Made by a program: the position numbers and the translations under genes. Below the pieces are notes generated by a model. It was not told the origin of the DNA. It made no database searches and saw only the letters and a program-made list of their open reading frames with translations. Below, in pieces: positions 55,683-63,368 of a stretch of DNA of 64,000 bases (position 1 is its first letter; each line of letters begins with the position of its first letter). The stretch covers positions 124,001-188,000 of the forward strand of contig NZ_JAOWLE010000002.1 in NCBI RefSeq assembly GCF_025751515.1, given 5' to 3'. This DNA is from Actibacterium sp. XHP0104. GTDB lineage: Bacteria; Pseudomonadota; Alphaproteobacteria; Rhodobacterales; Rhodobacteraceae.

Positions 55683-55994
55683 ATGCCTCCTCTCGTTCGT
55701 CTTTACATCCGCCAGGTTCTGATCGGCTTTGGCCTGTCGGCTATTTTCGTGGCCGGTCTGTTCTGGTTCAACGTGGGCAACCTGTGGCACTTGGTCAGCA
55801 CCTCGGATATGGGCATCGTGGCAGCGGTGATGCTGTTCATGTTCAACGGCATCGTGTTTTCGGGCGTGCAGTTCGGCATCGCGATCATGCGCCTTGCCGA
55901 TCATGACGACGACCGCAGTGGTGGCAAACGCCAACCGCAACCGGTACTGAACCCCGCCATGTTGCCCGTCCGGGTCGAGAACGACCGCCGCTAG
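55683..55994 (+). CDS. Small two-helix membrane protein of unknown function
   Basis: A 103-residue protein. Two hydrophobic helices (QVLIGFGLSAIFVAGLFWF and MGIVAAVMLFMFNGIVFSGVQFGIAIM) precede a charged tail with His/Asp (LADHDDDRSGGK). Start is ATG at 55683, 98 bases after nusB. I recognise it as a type often seen next to nusB in this group, without known role. Confidence 0.72.
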   Translation: MPPLVRLYIRQVLIGFGLSAIFVAGLFWFNVGNLWHLVSTSDMGIVAAVMLFMFNGIVFSGVQFGIAIMRLADHDDDRSGGKRQPQPVLNPAMLPVRVENDRR

Positions 55995-56076
55995 GGCAGG
56001 GCCCACCCCCGACTCATGACAAATTCAGGCCGTGCCCATCAGGCGCGGCCGCGCGCATGTCTTGCCGGAGAAACGT

Positions 56077-56241
56077 GTGGCGGGAACCGCAGCAGCCGTA
56101 GGGGCAACGAATTCCCGAGGACCTGTATATACAGGTGGGCGCCAGGTAACCGGACCAGGATCCGGACAGAGCCAGCTCCCTCGGAATTGCTTAAGGCCAC
56201 CGGAATTTGACCCCGGCACGAGAAGAGCAGAAACCCGCCAC
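56077..56241 (-). ncRNA. Candidate structured RNA, about 165 nt, possibly 6S RNA
   Basis: No protein is supported here, but the region folds into a rod. On the minus strand the RNA would begin GTGGCGGG (56241-56234) and close perfectly with CCCGCCAC at 56084-56077. Inside, GCC(C)C-type pairs (56211-56217 with 56095-56104) and a ten-base stem with one bulge (56179-56188 with 56110-56120) continue the rod, with large internal bubbles and an apical hairpin ACCTGTATATACAGGT (56121-56136). A 17-spaced promoter lies directly upstream. 6S RNA is the best guess from size, rod form and bubbles; no sequence match could be tested. A weak T-rich tail follows. Confidence 0.5.
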
Positions 56242-56247
56242 CGCCGA

Positions 56248-56276
56248 TACCTAGGATGACCGCCCTGCCGCGACAA
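56248..56276 (-). promoter_or_regulatory. Promoter of the candidate structured RNA
   Basis: Minus strand -35 TTGTCG (56271-56276), exactly 17 bases, -10 TAGGTA (56248-56253). Transcription would start about seven bases further, at the first base of the RNA closing stem. Confidence 0.55.
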
Positions 56277-56313
56277 GGGGAAGCGCGCGGTCGGATGAAA
56301 AATCTTGCCAAAT

Positions 56314-56328
56314 GTTCACTAATTGTTC
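56314..56328. promoter_or_regulatory. LexA (SOS) box upstream of mmcB
   Basis: GTTC-ACTAATT-GTTC matches the alphaproteobacterial LexA consensus GTTC-N7-GTTC exactly and ends five bases before the mmcB start. Confidence 0.82.
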
Positions 56329-56333
56329 ACGAT

Positions 56334-56795
56334 ATGCAAATGACCCAAACCCTGCAACCCGGCCAGATCCTGGCCCGCGGCGTCTGCCGTCACCTGCGCG
56401 GCCATGATTTCGTGACCGTCGAGGAACTGGTGCCCGTGCGCGGGTTGCGGGTCGATGTCATGGCGCTGGGCCCGAAGTCCGAGATCTGGGTGATCGAGTG
56501 CAAATCCTCGCGCGCCGACTACATGGCCGACGGCAAATGGCAGGGCTATCTCGAGTGGTGCGACCGGTTCTTTTGGGCGGTCGATGCCGAATTTCCGACC
56601 GAGCTTTTGCCCGATCAGACCGGGCTGATCCTGGCCGATGGCTATGATGCCGAGATCATCCGAATGGCGCCCGAAGCCCGGCTGGCCCCGGCGCGGCGCA
56701 AGGCGGTGATGCAGAAATTTGCCCGCCACGCCGCATTGCGCCTGCAATCGCTGCGTGATCCGGGCCCGGCTCAGCTGCTAATCCGCGGGATCTGA
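56334..56795 (+). CDS. mmcB: MmcB-family DNA repair putative endonuclease, SOS regulated
   Basis: A 153-residue protein of the MmcB family with a PD-(D/E)xK nuclease core: RVDVMALGPKSEIWVIECKSSRADY contains the catalytic Asp and the ExK pair. Caulobacter MmcB acts in DNA damage tolerance. Starts are ATG 56334 or 56340; the upstream ATG at 56295 would put the LexA box inside the gene, so it is rejected. No ribosome site is visible, so a near-leaderless message is possible. Ends one base before the convergent DUF6324 gene. Confidence 0.87.
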   Translation: MQMTQTLQPGQILARGVCRHLRGHDFVTVEELVPVRGLRVDVMALGPKSEIWVIECKSSRADYMADGKWQGYLEWCDRFFWAVDAEFPTELLPDQTGLILADGYDAEIIRMAPEARLAPARRKAVMQKFARHAALRLQSLRDPGPAQLLIRGI

Positions 56796-57002
56796 TTACT
56801 TTTTCTTGCCCTTACCAGGGGTCATCGCCCGTGCGCTAGCAGCTGCGGCACGGATTTCCTCGGCGATCTCTTCGGCCTCTTCGGGGTCGAAATCCAGCGG
56901 CAGTTCCAGCCCCTCGGCCTCGATATAGATCCGCACCATGCCCAGCGTGGTGGGGCCGATCTGAAGATTGGCGGCGATGTCGCTTTCCTTGTCGATGCTC
57001 AT
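56796..57002 (-). CDS. DUF6324-like small protein
   Basis: A 68-residue acidic protein with a Lys-rich tail (GKGKKK). The part LQIGPTTLGMVRIYIEAEGLELPLDFDPEEAEEIAEEIRAAA looks like a small beta-alpha fold conserved in Rhodobacteraceae beside mmcB. Function unknown. ATG at 57002 with an AGGAGG-like site. Confidence 0.75.
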   Translation of the reverse strand: MSIDKESDIAANLQIGPTTLGMVRIYIEAEGLELPLDFDPEEAEEIAEEIRAAAASARAMTPGKGKKK

Positions 57003-57092
57003 GATCGGCCTCCTGTTTGCTGGCTGTCAGGTATCGCGTCGCGGCGCGTTAGACAAGACCGGCCCGGCATGCGATTTCCGGGCAATCGCCTC

Positions 57093-57121
57093 TTGCAATG
57101 CGACGGCGCAGGGGGTAAATC
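57093..57121 (+). promoter_or_regulatory. Housekeeping promoter of tRNA-His
   Basis: -35 TTGCAA (57093-57098), exactly 17 bases, -10 TAAATC (57116-57121), with CCTC before TTGC. Ends ten bases before the tRNA. Confidence 0.72.
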
Positions 57122-57131
57122 GCCCCGCAGT

Positions 57132-57208
57132 GCCGCCTTAGCTCAGTTGGTTAGAGCGCTGGATTGTGGATCCAGAGGTCCCCTGTTCAAGCCAGGGAGG
57201 CGGTACCA
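57132..57208 (+). tRNA. tRNA-His(GTG), without encoded G-1
   Basis: A 77-base tRNA. Acceptor GCCGCCT faces AGGCGGT, anticodon arm CTGGA-TTGTGGA-TCCAG (anticodon GTG), T-arm CCCTG-TTCAAGC-CAGGG, and ACCA is encoded. The base before G1 is T, the discriminator is A73 and the first pair is G1:U72. Most bacteria have G-1:C73; this variant is known in alphaproteobacteria. Confidence 0.97.
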
Positions 57209-57298
57209 TCTCCTCACATTCGCTTGCAATCGTATGCCAGCCCCTTGTGCGCGCGGCCGTTTTCGCGGGAAATCATCCCGAACGAGAAAGGACCGCCC

Positions 57299-57913
57299 AT
57301 GCTGGACGCTGCCATGCGTAAACTGATCGATCCGCCGCTGAACCGTCTGGGCGCGCGCCTGGCGCGGGCCGGGATCGGGGCCGATACCGTCACGCTGGCG
57401 GGGCTGGCGCTGGGGCTGCTGGCGGCGGCGGTGATCGCCCTGGGCGCGCCGGGTCTGGCGCTGGTTCCGCTTTTGGCCAGCCGTCTGGCCGACGGGCTGG
57501 ACGGCGCCGTGGCGCGCGCCACGCAGAAAACCGATTTCGGCGGCTATCTGGATATCACCGCCGATTTCCTGTTCTACGGCGCGGTGCCGATGGGGTTTGT
57601 CTGGCTTGATCCGGGCATGAACGGCGCGGCCGGGGCGTTTCTGCTGACCAGCTTTTACGTCAACGGCGCCAGCTTTCTGGGCTATGCGATCCTGGCCGAA
57701 CGGGCAGGGATGCAGACCACAGCCCGCGGCGCCAAGTCGCTGTATTTCACCGGCGGGCTGCTTGAGGGCACCGAGACCATCGCGTTTTTCGTGATTCTGT
57801 GCCTGTGGCCGGGCGGGTTCGTGCCGCTGGCCTGGGGCTTTGGCGCGCTGTGCTTTATCACCGCTGCCTCGCGCGTGCTGTTGGCGCGGCAGGTGTTTCG
57901 CGGCACCAGCTAG
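57299..57913 (+). CDS. CDP-alcohol phosphatidyltransferase family protein
   Basis: A 204-residue integral membrane enzyme of the CDP-OH-P family, which transfers phosphatidyl groups to an alcohol. The active-site motif is DGLDGAVARATQKTDFGGYLDITAD (near residues 67-91), with the final two Asp catalytic; there are seven residues between AR and G instead of the usual eight, as read here. ATG at 57299 with GAAAGGA. Alcohol substrate unknown. Its last four bases overlap the convergent TfoX-like gene. Confidence 0.9.
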   Translation: MLDAAMRKLIDPPLNRLGARLARAGIGADTVTLAGLALGLLAAAVIALGAPGLALVPLLASRLADGLDGAVARATQKTDFGGYLDITADFLFYGAVPMGFVWLDPGMNGAAGAFLLTSFYVNGASFLGYAILAERAGMQTTARGAKSLYFTGGLLEGTETIAFFVILCLWPGGFVPLAWGFGALCFITAASRVLLARQVFRGTS

Positions 57914-58245
57914 GCTTTGCGGGCCGGGATCACGCCGATCTCGTTCAGGATTTTCTCGATGCCGGGTGGGGTGTCGGGGTTCGATGCCGCCTTGAGCGCG
58001 TCGAAACGCCGACGCAGGGCCTTTTTCTCGTCGCCTGCACAATCGTTCCATGGCCGCCCTTGCAGACCCATGACCAGCGCGTAATAGCCAATGAAATGTG
58101 GGGAATGGCCCGAGGCCAGCAGCCGCGCGTAACCCGCATCGGCGCCCATCTCGCGCAGCTCTTCGGCGGTGTGGATGCCCGCGCGCTCAAAGGCCTCTTG
58201 CATGGCCGGGCCAAGATTGCGGATGCTGGATACGGGCGTTGTCAT
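57910..58245 (-). CDS. TfoX/Sxy C-terminal domain protein
   Basis: A 111-residue protein whose first half (IRNLGPAMQEAFERAGIHTAEELREMGADAGYARLLASG) is the helix-hairpin-helix TfoX C-terminal domain; the N-terminal TfoX domain is absent. Similar single-domain proteins are common in alphaproteobacteria and probably not competence regulators. A 43-codon gene lies just upstream on the same strand. Confidence 0.85.
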   Translation of the reverse strand: MTTPVSSIRNLGPAMQEAFERAGIHTAEELREMGADAGYARLLASGHSPHFIGYYALVMGLQGRPWNDCAGDEKKALRRRFDALKAASNPDTPPGIEKILNEIGVIPARKA

Positions 58246-58308
58246 TGGGGCTCTTCAGTGACGAGGCCCTAGTGTATCCAGCATCGCGCAAAGGTGAAGC
58301 CATACCAC

Positions 58309-58440
58309 TCAGATACTGGCGAAATCGCTGTATGTGACGGGTTTGGGTTCAGGCTTGGTCGTTCCCTCATGCTGGGGGCTGGCATTGGCCTGGCCCTGCT
58401 GCGGCGAGGGGGGGGTATGTGTGCTCTCGTTACTATTCAT
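58309..58440 (-). CDS. Candidate small protein, 43 residues, Pro/Gln-rich
   Basis: A 43-codon frame on the minus strand starts with ATG at 58438-58440, has a strong AGGGAG ribosome site eight bases before, and ends with TGA at 58309. The hydrophilic product begins MNSNESTHTPPSPQQ and ends VTYSDFASI. Upstream sequence is AT-rich compared with the surroundings, as for a promoter. No family is recognised. It precedes the TfoX-like gene by 63 bases. Codons such as AAT, AGT and ACA are less typical of neighbouring genes. Confidence 0.45.
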   Translation of the reverse strand: MNSNESTHTPPSPQQGQANASPQHEGTTKPEPKPVTYSDFASI

Positions 58441-58796
58441 CGGATGTCTCCCTAACAGGCTGATACACTGCCCATTGCCATCCAAACGTTGTTACCGTTT
58501 AGGAATATGTTCATTTTTCCACGCGTTCGTGGCAAAAATATGGCGAATTAACAGGGATTTACGCAACAATCCTGATGTGCGGTGCGGGATTGTTTCGCGA
58601 TGCGGCACAAGCGGCCGCTGCTCCTCTTTTTCTAGCCGATCTGCGACTCATTGGCAAATGCCCTGTTTTCCACTGCGATACATGTGCCCAACCGATATGG
58701 GGCGCCGGCGCGCCGGGGCCATCCGGGTTCACGAAACAGTTGCAAAGCGCGAGCATAGTTGAGTCACCACATGCGGATCTGGGCTGGTAACGGGTA
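58441..58796. other. Lower-GC intergenic region upstream of the ars operon
   Basis: About 355 bases without a convincing gene. Local AT-richness near 58495-58570 probably marks the promoter of the small minus-strand gene; TTAA-N7-TTAC at 58548-58562 is a poor CtrA-like match. Short frames on both strands lack ribosome sites. It may be the junction of an acquired arsenic operon. Confidence 0.4.
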
Positions 58797-58825
58797 TATA
58801 ATTCCAGTATTCATGAATTATGGAA
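58797..58825 (+). promoter_or_regulatory. ars promoter -10 and ArsR operator covering the start codon
   Basis: A -10 TATAAT (58797-58802) is followed directly by a 24-base inverted repeat: TTCCA (58802-58806), ATTCATGAAT core (58809-58818) and TGGAA (58821-58825). The start ATG of arsR-arsC at 58820 lies inside it. Binding would block both polymerase and initiation, and the message would have a leader of only about ten bases. Confidence 0.7.
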
Positions 58826-59668
58826 ATAGATAGGGCATCATCGATTCTCTCAACCCTCGGGCACCCGGGGCGGCTGGCGGTTTTCCGGCTGCTGGTGCGC
58901 CGTGGCCCGCAAGGCGCGCGGCCCGGCGACATGGCGGGCGCGCTTGGGCTGAAACCCAACACGCTGTCGGTCTATCTGGCGGCGCTGGAGGGGGCGGGGC
59001 TGATCGATGCGCGGCGCGAGGGGCGGGCGATACATTACAGCGCCCGTATGGCCGAGATGGGTGCCCTTGTCGATTTCCTGGTGTCCGATTGCTGTCGGGG
59101 GCGGCCCGACCTGTGCCTGCCGCATGTGGCTGATCCAAAACCCAAGAGGGCTGACATGTCTGACACACCGTTCAACGTTCTGTTCATCTGCACCGGCAAT
59201 TCCGCCCGGTCGATCTTTGCCGAGGCGCTGCTGCGCGAGCTGGGCGGCGACCGGTTCCGGGCCTATTCGGCGGGCACGCGGCCGTTCTCCACGCTCAACC
59301 CCTTTGCGGTCGAGCTGTTGCACCGCAATGGCCATGACATCTCGCCCCTGCGCGCCAAGACCATCGCAGAATTCCAGGATGGCGACGCGCCACTGATGGA
59401 TTTCGTCTTTACCGTTTGCGACGCCGCCGCGAACGAGGATTGCCCGCCCTGGCCGGGTCAGCCGATCAGCGCCCATTGGGGCCTGCCCGATCCGGTGAAA
59501 CGCGAGGGCACGGATGCCGAAAAGGCGCTGGCCTTTGCCCAGGCCTATGCGCAGATGCGCCAGCGCGTGCAGGCCTTTGCCGCGCTGCCGATTGATCAAC
59601 TTGACCGCCTCAGCCTGCAACGCCGGCTAGATGATATCGGGCGGATGAACACGGCCGAACCGGCCTGA
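58820..59668 (+). CDS. ArsR-ArsC fusion: arsenic-responsive repressor fused to arsenate reductase
   Basis: A 282-residue fusion. Residues 1-100 are an ArsR winged helix (SILSTLGHPGRLAVFRLLVRRGPQGARPGDMAGALGLKPNTLSVYLAAL), with a C-terminal cysteine set C91, C92, C99 (DCCRGRPDLC) that resembles the As(III) site of the Acidithiobacillus-type ArsR. Residues 117-275 are a thioredoxin/glutathione-type LMW-phosphatase-like arsenate reductase with LFICTGNSARS (Cys124, Arg130). Sensing and reduction are thus in one polypeptide. No separate ArsB/Acr3 gene is present. The gap to gapdh is 17 bases. Confidence 0.93.
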   Translation: MEIDRASSILSTLGHPGRLAVFRLLVRRGPQGARPGDMAGALGLKPNTLSVYLAALEGAGLIDARREGRAIHYSARMAEMGALVDFLVSDCCRGRPDLCLPHVADPKPKRADMSDTPFNVLFICTGNSARSIFAEALLRELGGDRFRAYSAGTRPFSTLNPFAVELLHRNGHDISPLRAKTIAEFQDGDAPLMDFVFTVCDAAANEDCPPWPGQPISAHWGLPDPVKREGTDAEKALAFAQAYAQMRQRVQAFAALPIDQLDRLSLQRRLDDIGRMNTAEPA

Positions 59669-59685
59669 CGACTTAGGGGAAGACA

Positions 59686-60696
59686 ATGGTGAATATCGCG
59701 ATCAACGGCATGGGCCGTATGGGGAAACTGGTGCTGCGCGCGCTTTTTGACGCCGGGGTGCCGGGCAATATCGTTCTGATCAACGATCTGGCCGGCACGC
59801 CCGAACAGCACGCGCTGTTGCTGGAATTCGATACGGTTCATGGCCGCTGGCCCGCCGAGATCAGCCATGACGCGGACAGCATCACCGTGAACGGCCAGCA
59901 GATGCGCGTGACGAATGTGTCGCGGATCGAGGATCTGCCGCTGGCCGAGCTGGGCGTCGATCTGGTGATCGAGACCACCGGCGTGTTCAAGACCGAGGCC
60001 AAGATCGCCCCCTATTTCGCGGCGGGCGTGAAAAAGGTTGTGGTCGGCGCCCCGGTCAAGGACGAGGGCGTGCTGAACATCGTCTATGGCGTGAACCACG
60101 ACCTCTATGATCCGGCGCGTCATCACCTGGTGACGGCGGCGTCCTGCACCACCAACTGTATCGCGCCGGTGGTCAAGGTCATACATGAAGAAATCGGTAT
60201 TAAGCACGGATCAATAACGACAATTCATGATGTTACCAACACGCAGACCATCGTCGATAAGCCCGCCAAGGACATGCGCCGTGCGCGCTCGGCACTGAAC
60301 TCGCTGATCCCCACCACCACCGGATCGGCCACCGCGATCACGCTGATCTACCCGGAACTCAAGGGCCGCCTGAATGGCCACGCCGTGCGGGTGCCGCTGT
60401 TGAATGCATCCCTGACCGACCTGGTGTTCGAGCTGGAGCGCGACGTCACCGCCGATGAGGTGAACGCCCTGTTCAAGACCTATGCCGAAGGGCCGCTCAA
60501 GGGCATCCTGGGCTATGAGGAACGCCCGCTTGTGTCCTGCGACTATACCAACGACCCGCGCAGCACGATTGTGGATGCCCTGTCGACCATGGTGGTCAAC
60601 GGCACTCATCTGAAAATCTATGCCTGGTATGACAATGAATGGGGCTATGCCTGCCGTCTGGGCGATGTGACCCGCATGGTGGCCGACAGCCTATGA
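59686..60696 (+). CDS. ArsJ-associated glyceraldehyde-3-phosphate dehydrogenase
   Basis: A 336-residue GAPDH with NAD loop INGMGRMG (6-13), catalytic Cys154 in SCTTNC, and [10 protein letters not shown] at the end. In ars operons with ArsJ this enzyme uses arsenate in place of phosphate to make 1-arseno-3-phosphoglycerate, which ArsJ exports. Position and overlap with arsJ support that role over glycolysis. Coupled by ATGA overlap. Confidence 0.94.
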   Translation: MVNIAINGMGRMGKLVLRALFDAGVPGNIVLINDLAGTPEQHALLLEFDTVHGRWPAEISHDADSITVNGQQMRVTNVSRIEDLPLAELGVDLVIETTGVFKTEAKIAPYFAAGVKKVVVGAPVKDEGVLNIVYGVNHDLYDPARHHLVTAASCTTNCIAPVVKVIHEEIGIKHGSITTIHDVTNTQTIVDKPAKDMRRARSALNSLIPTTTGSATAITLIYPELKGRLNGHAVRVPLLNASLTDLVFELERDVTADEVNALFKTYAEGPLKGILGYEERPLVSCDYTNDPRSTIVDALSTMVVNGTHLKIYAWYDNEWGYACRLGDVTRMVADSL

Positions 60697-61961
60697 GTGA
60701 CGCACAGCCCCGCGCGCTGGCGGCCTATGGGGCCGTAACGGCGGCCTATTGGGCCTTCATGCTCAGCGACGGGGCGCTGCGCATGCTGGTTCTGCTGCAT
60801 TTCCACACGCTGGGCTTTTCGGCCCTGCAACTGGCCTGGCTGTTCCTGCTGTATGAATTCATGGGCATGGTCACCAACCTGTCGGCGGGCTGGCTGGCGG
60901 CGCGGTTCGGGCTGACCAGCACGCTTTATGCCGGGCTGGGCATCCAGATCGTGGCGCTGGCGGCGCTGGCGCAGCTTGACCCGGCCTGGGGCCTGGGCGC
61001 CTCGGTCGCCTATGTGATGGCGGTGCAGGGCGCGTCGGGCGTGGCCAAGGACCTGGCCAAGATGTCATCGAAATCGGCGGTCAAGCTGTTGGCGCCCAAG
61101 GGCGACGGCGCGTTGTTCAGATGGGTGGCGGTGCTGACCGGATCGAAAAACGCGGTCAAGGGGCTGGGCTTTCTGCTGGGCACGGTGCTGCTGGGCGCGC
61201 TGGGGTTCACAGCGTCGGTTTGGGCCATGGCGGCGGTGCTGGCGGTGATCTTGGCAGGCGTGGCGCTGTTCATGCCGCCGGGCCTGCCGCAGGGCAAGAA
61301 AGGCGCCAAGTTCACCGAGGTGTTCTCGAAAGACCCCGCTATCAACCGCCTGTCGGCGGCGCGGCTGTTCCTGTTCGGGGCGCGCGACGTGTGGTTCGTG
61401 GTCGGCATTCCCATCTATTTCTACGCGGTCCTCTCGGACGGGTCCGAGGCCGGCAACCGCGCGGCGTTTTTCCAGATCGGCACCTTCATGGCGCTGTGGA
61501 TCATCGCATATGGCGTGGTGCAGGCCAGCGCGCCAAAACTCTTGGGCGCGAAATCGAAACCGCTGGGTCAGATCAGCCGGATGGCCACGCGATGGGTGGC
61601 CGGGCTGACGGTGATCCCGCTGGCGCTGGCCGGGCTGTCGCTGATGGCCGACGGGCCGCAGGGCTGGCTGACCGGGGCGCTGATTGCCGGGCTGATGGTG
61701 TTCGGGTTCGTGTTCGCGGTGAACTCGTCCCTGCATTCCTACCTGATCCTCGCGCTGACCAGTGCCGAGCGCGTGACCATGGATGTGGGGTTCTATTACA
61801 TGTCGAACGCGGCCGGGCGGCTGGTCGGCACGCTGTTGTCGGGCCTCAGCTATCAGATCGGCGGGCTGCCCCTGTGCCTGGCCACGGCGGGGGCCATGGC
61901 GGGGCTCAGCGCGATCTGCATTCGCGGCCTGCGCCCCGCGGATCAGTCGGCGGTGACCTGA
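60693..61961 (+). CDS. arsJ: Organoarsenical efflux MFS permease ArsJ
   Basis: A 422-residue major facilitator with about twelve helices, of the ArsJ type: [30 protein letters not shown] at the start and [23 protein letters not shown], a signature of this family. It exports 1-arseno-3-phosphoglycerate, which then breaks down to arsenate and phosphoglycerate outside. ATG at 60693 overlaps the gapdh stop. It converges with the next gene by 19 bases. Confidence 0.94.
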   Translation: MSDAQPRALAAYGAVTAAYWAFMLSDGALRMLVLLHFHTLGFSALQLAWLFLLYEFMGMVTNLSAGWLAARFGLTSTLYAGLGIQIVALAALAQLDPAWGLGASVAYVMAVQGASGVAKDLAKMSSKSAVKLLAPKGDGALFRWVAVLTGSKNAVKGLGFLLGTVLLGALGFTASVWAMAAVLAVILAGVALFMPPGLPQGKKGAKFTEVFSKDPAINRLSAARLFLFGARDVWFVVGIPIYFYAVLSDGSEAGNRAAFFQIGTFMALWIIAYGVVQASAPKLLGAKSKPLGQISRMATRWVAGLTVIPLALAGLSLMADGPQGWLTGALIAGLMVFGFVFAVNSSLHSYLILALTSAERVTMDVGFYYMSNAAGRLVGTLLSGLSYQIGGLPLCLATAGAMAGLSAICIRGLRPADQSAVT

Positions 61962-62254
61962 ACGCTTTGGCGCAGCTCGCCCGTGCCCGCGTCATAGATC
62001 AATATCTGCTGGTCCTCGGTCACCACCGCCCACCAGCCGCGCCCCTTGGTGAAGGCGCTGACCTCGGCTCCCTCGGGCAGGGCAATGCCATCGGGCAGGG
62101 TGAATTCGTCTTTTCCGCCATAGCGGATGACAATCAGCGCGATGATGATTACAACGCCCGCGATCATCGTGGCGGTCAGCACCGTGACCAGCACACGCAG
62201 GAACCGCAGGTTGGGGGGCTCTTCCCCGTATTCAGAGGTATCGTCCATGTCCAT
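61943..62254 (-). CDS. DUF6476 family single-helix membrane protein
   Basis: A 103-residue protein with one transmembrane helix (LRVLVTVLTATMIAGVVIIIALIVI, about 20-44) and a small soluble domain ([26 protein letters not shown]). Known only as a conserved family of Rhodobacteraceae. ATG at 62254 with AAAGGCGG; a second ATG at 62248. Its start codon region overlaps that of rluD on the other strand. Confidence 0.83.
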   Translation of the reverse strand: MDMDDTSEYGEEPPNLRFLRVLVTVLTATMIAGVVIIIALIVIRYGGKDEFTLPDGIALPEGAEVSAFTKGRGWWAVVTEDQQILIYDAGTGELRQSVQVTAD

Positions 62255-63275
62255 CACGCGCCGCCTTTCGGTGGTTATCGGGCCAAACCCGCCCGCACGC
62301 CTTGATAAGGCGCTTTCGCGCGATGTGCCAGAGGAGGAGGGCCTGTCGCGCTCGCGCCTGGCCAAGCTGATCGCCGAGGGCGGGGTGCGTCTGGCCGGTG
62401 CGGTCGAAACCAATCCGCGTGCCAAGGTTGCCGAGGGCGATGTGCTGGAGCTGGTCTTTGAAGAGGCCAGTGATGTGGAAACCCGCCCCGAGGATATTCC
62501 TCTGGATGTGGTCTATGAAGATGCCTCGCTGATCGTCGTCAACAAGCCCGTGGGCATGGTCGTGCATCCCGCGCCCGGCTCGCCCGGCGGCACGCTGGTG
62601 AACGCCCTGCTGCATCACTGCGGCGACAGCCTGTCGGGCATCGGCGGCGAAAAACGCCCCGGCATCGTGCACCGGATCGACAAGGACACGTCCGGCCTGC
62701 TGGTCGTGGCCAAGACCGACAAGGCCCATACCGGCCTGGCCGCCCAGTTCGAGGCCCACAGCGTGCACCGCCATTACAAGGCCGTGGTGTACGGCGTGCC
62801 CGATGCCGGTGATCCGCGCCTGCGCGGGGTGCGGGGCGTCAGTTTCGAGGCCGGCAACATCTTGAAAGTGACCACCCAGTTGGCGCGCCACAAGCACGAC
62901 CGCCAGAAACAGGCGGTGCTGTTCCAGGGCGGGCGCCACGCCATCACCCGCGCCCGCATCGAAGAGGCATTCGGCACTCCAGCCGTCGCTGCGCTGTTGG
63001 ACTGCTGGCTGGAAACCGGGCGCACGCACCAGATCCGCGTGCATATGGCCCATGCGGGCTTTGGCCTGATCGGCGATCAGACCTATGGCGGGCGGCGCAA
63101 GCTGTCGGACAAGGCCGTGGGGCAGGCGGGCGCACAGGCGGTGGCCGATTTTCCGCGCCAGGCGCTGCATGCCGCCACCTTGGGCTTTATCCACCCCGAA
63201 ACCGGCGAAGAGCTGGCATTCGAGGCCCCGATCGCGCCCGACATGCAGGCCCTGATTGACGCCCTTCGCGGCTGA
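62247..63275 (+). CDS. rluD: RluA-family 23S rRNA pseudouridine synthase (RluD-like)
   Basis: A 342-residue pseudouridine synthase with an N-terminal S4 domain (SRSRLAKLIAEGGVRLAGAVETNPRAKVAEGD) and the catalytic motif GIVHRIDKDTSGLLVVAK with Asp145, plus ETGRTHQIRVHMAH. S4 plus this length fits RluD, which modifies helix 69 sites; RluC is the alternative. ATG at 62247 has AGAGG eight bases before, inside the divergent gene. Confidence 0.92.
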   Translation: MSITRRLSVVIGPNPPARLDKALSRDVPEEEGLSRSRLAKLIAEGGVRLAGAVETNPRAKVAEGDVLELVFEEASDVETRPEDIPLDVVYEDASLIVVNKPVGMVVHPAPGSPGGTLVNALLHHCGDSLSGIGGEKRPGIVHRIDKDTSGLLVVAKTDKAHTGLAAQFEAHSVHRHYKAVVYGVPDAGDPRLRGVRGVSFEAGNILKVTTQLARHKHDRQKQAVLFQGGRHAITRARIEEAFGTPAVAALLDCWLETGRTHQIRVHMAHAGFGLIGDQTYGGRRKLSDKAVGQAGAQAVADFPRQALHAATLGFIHPETGEELAFEAPIAPDMQALIDALRG

Positions 63276-63297
63276 CATTCGCGCAAATCGCCGTGAG

Positions 63298-63320
63298 AAA
63301 CGGTTACATTCACCGTTTTT
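63298..63320 (+). terminator. rluD intrinsic terminator
   Basis: AAACGGT, a seven-base loop, ACCGTTT followed by two more Ts. Lies 22 bases after the rluD stop. Confidence 0.85.
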
Positions 63321-63368
63321 CGACGGAAATCGCGAAAAACCCGGTTTAATGGATGTCAGGATGAAAAA

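Noticed and set aside
56077-56241. tmRNA, SRP RNA or RNase P RNA
   Set aside because: No ANDN-type tag codons on either strand, no SRP tetraloop hairpin (GGAAGG context) and far too short for RNase P; a 6S-like RNA is more plausible.
56016-56276. Short frames on both strands over the candidate RNA
   Set aside because: They overlap on opposite strands, lack ribosome sites, and sit on a strongly structured sequence.
58334-58790. Plus-strand frames of 71 and 142 codons before the ars operon
   Set aside because: No ribosome sites and no recognisable motif; the minus-strand 43-codon frame has better support.
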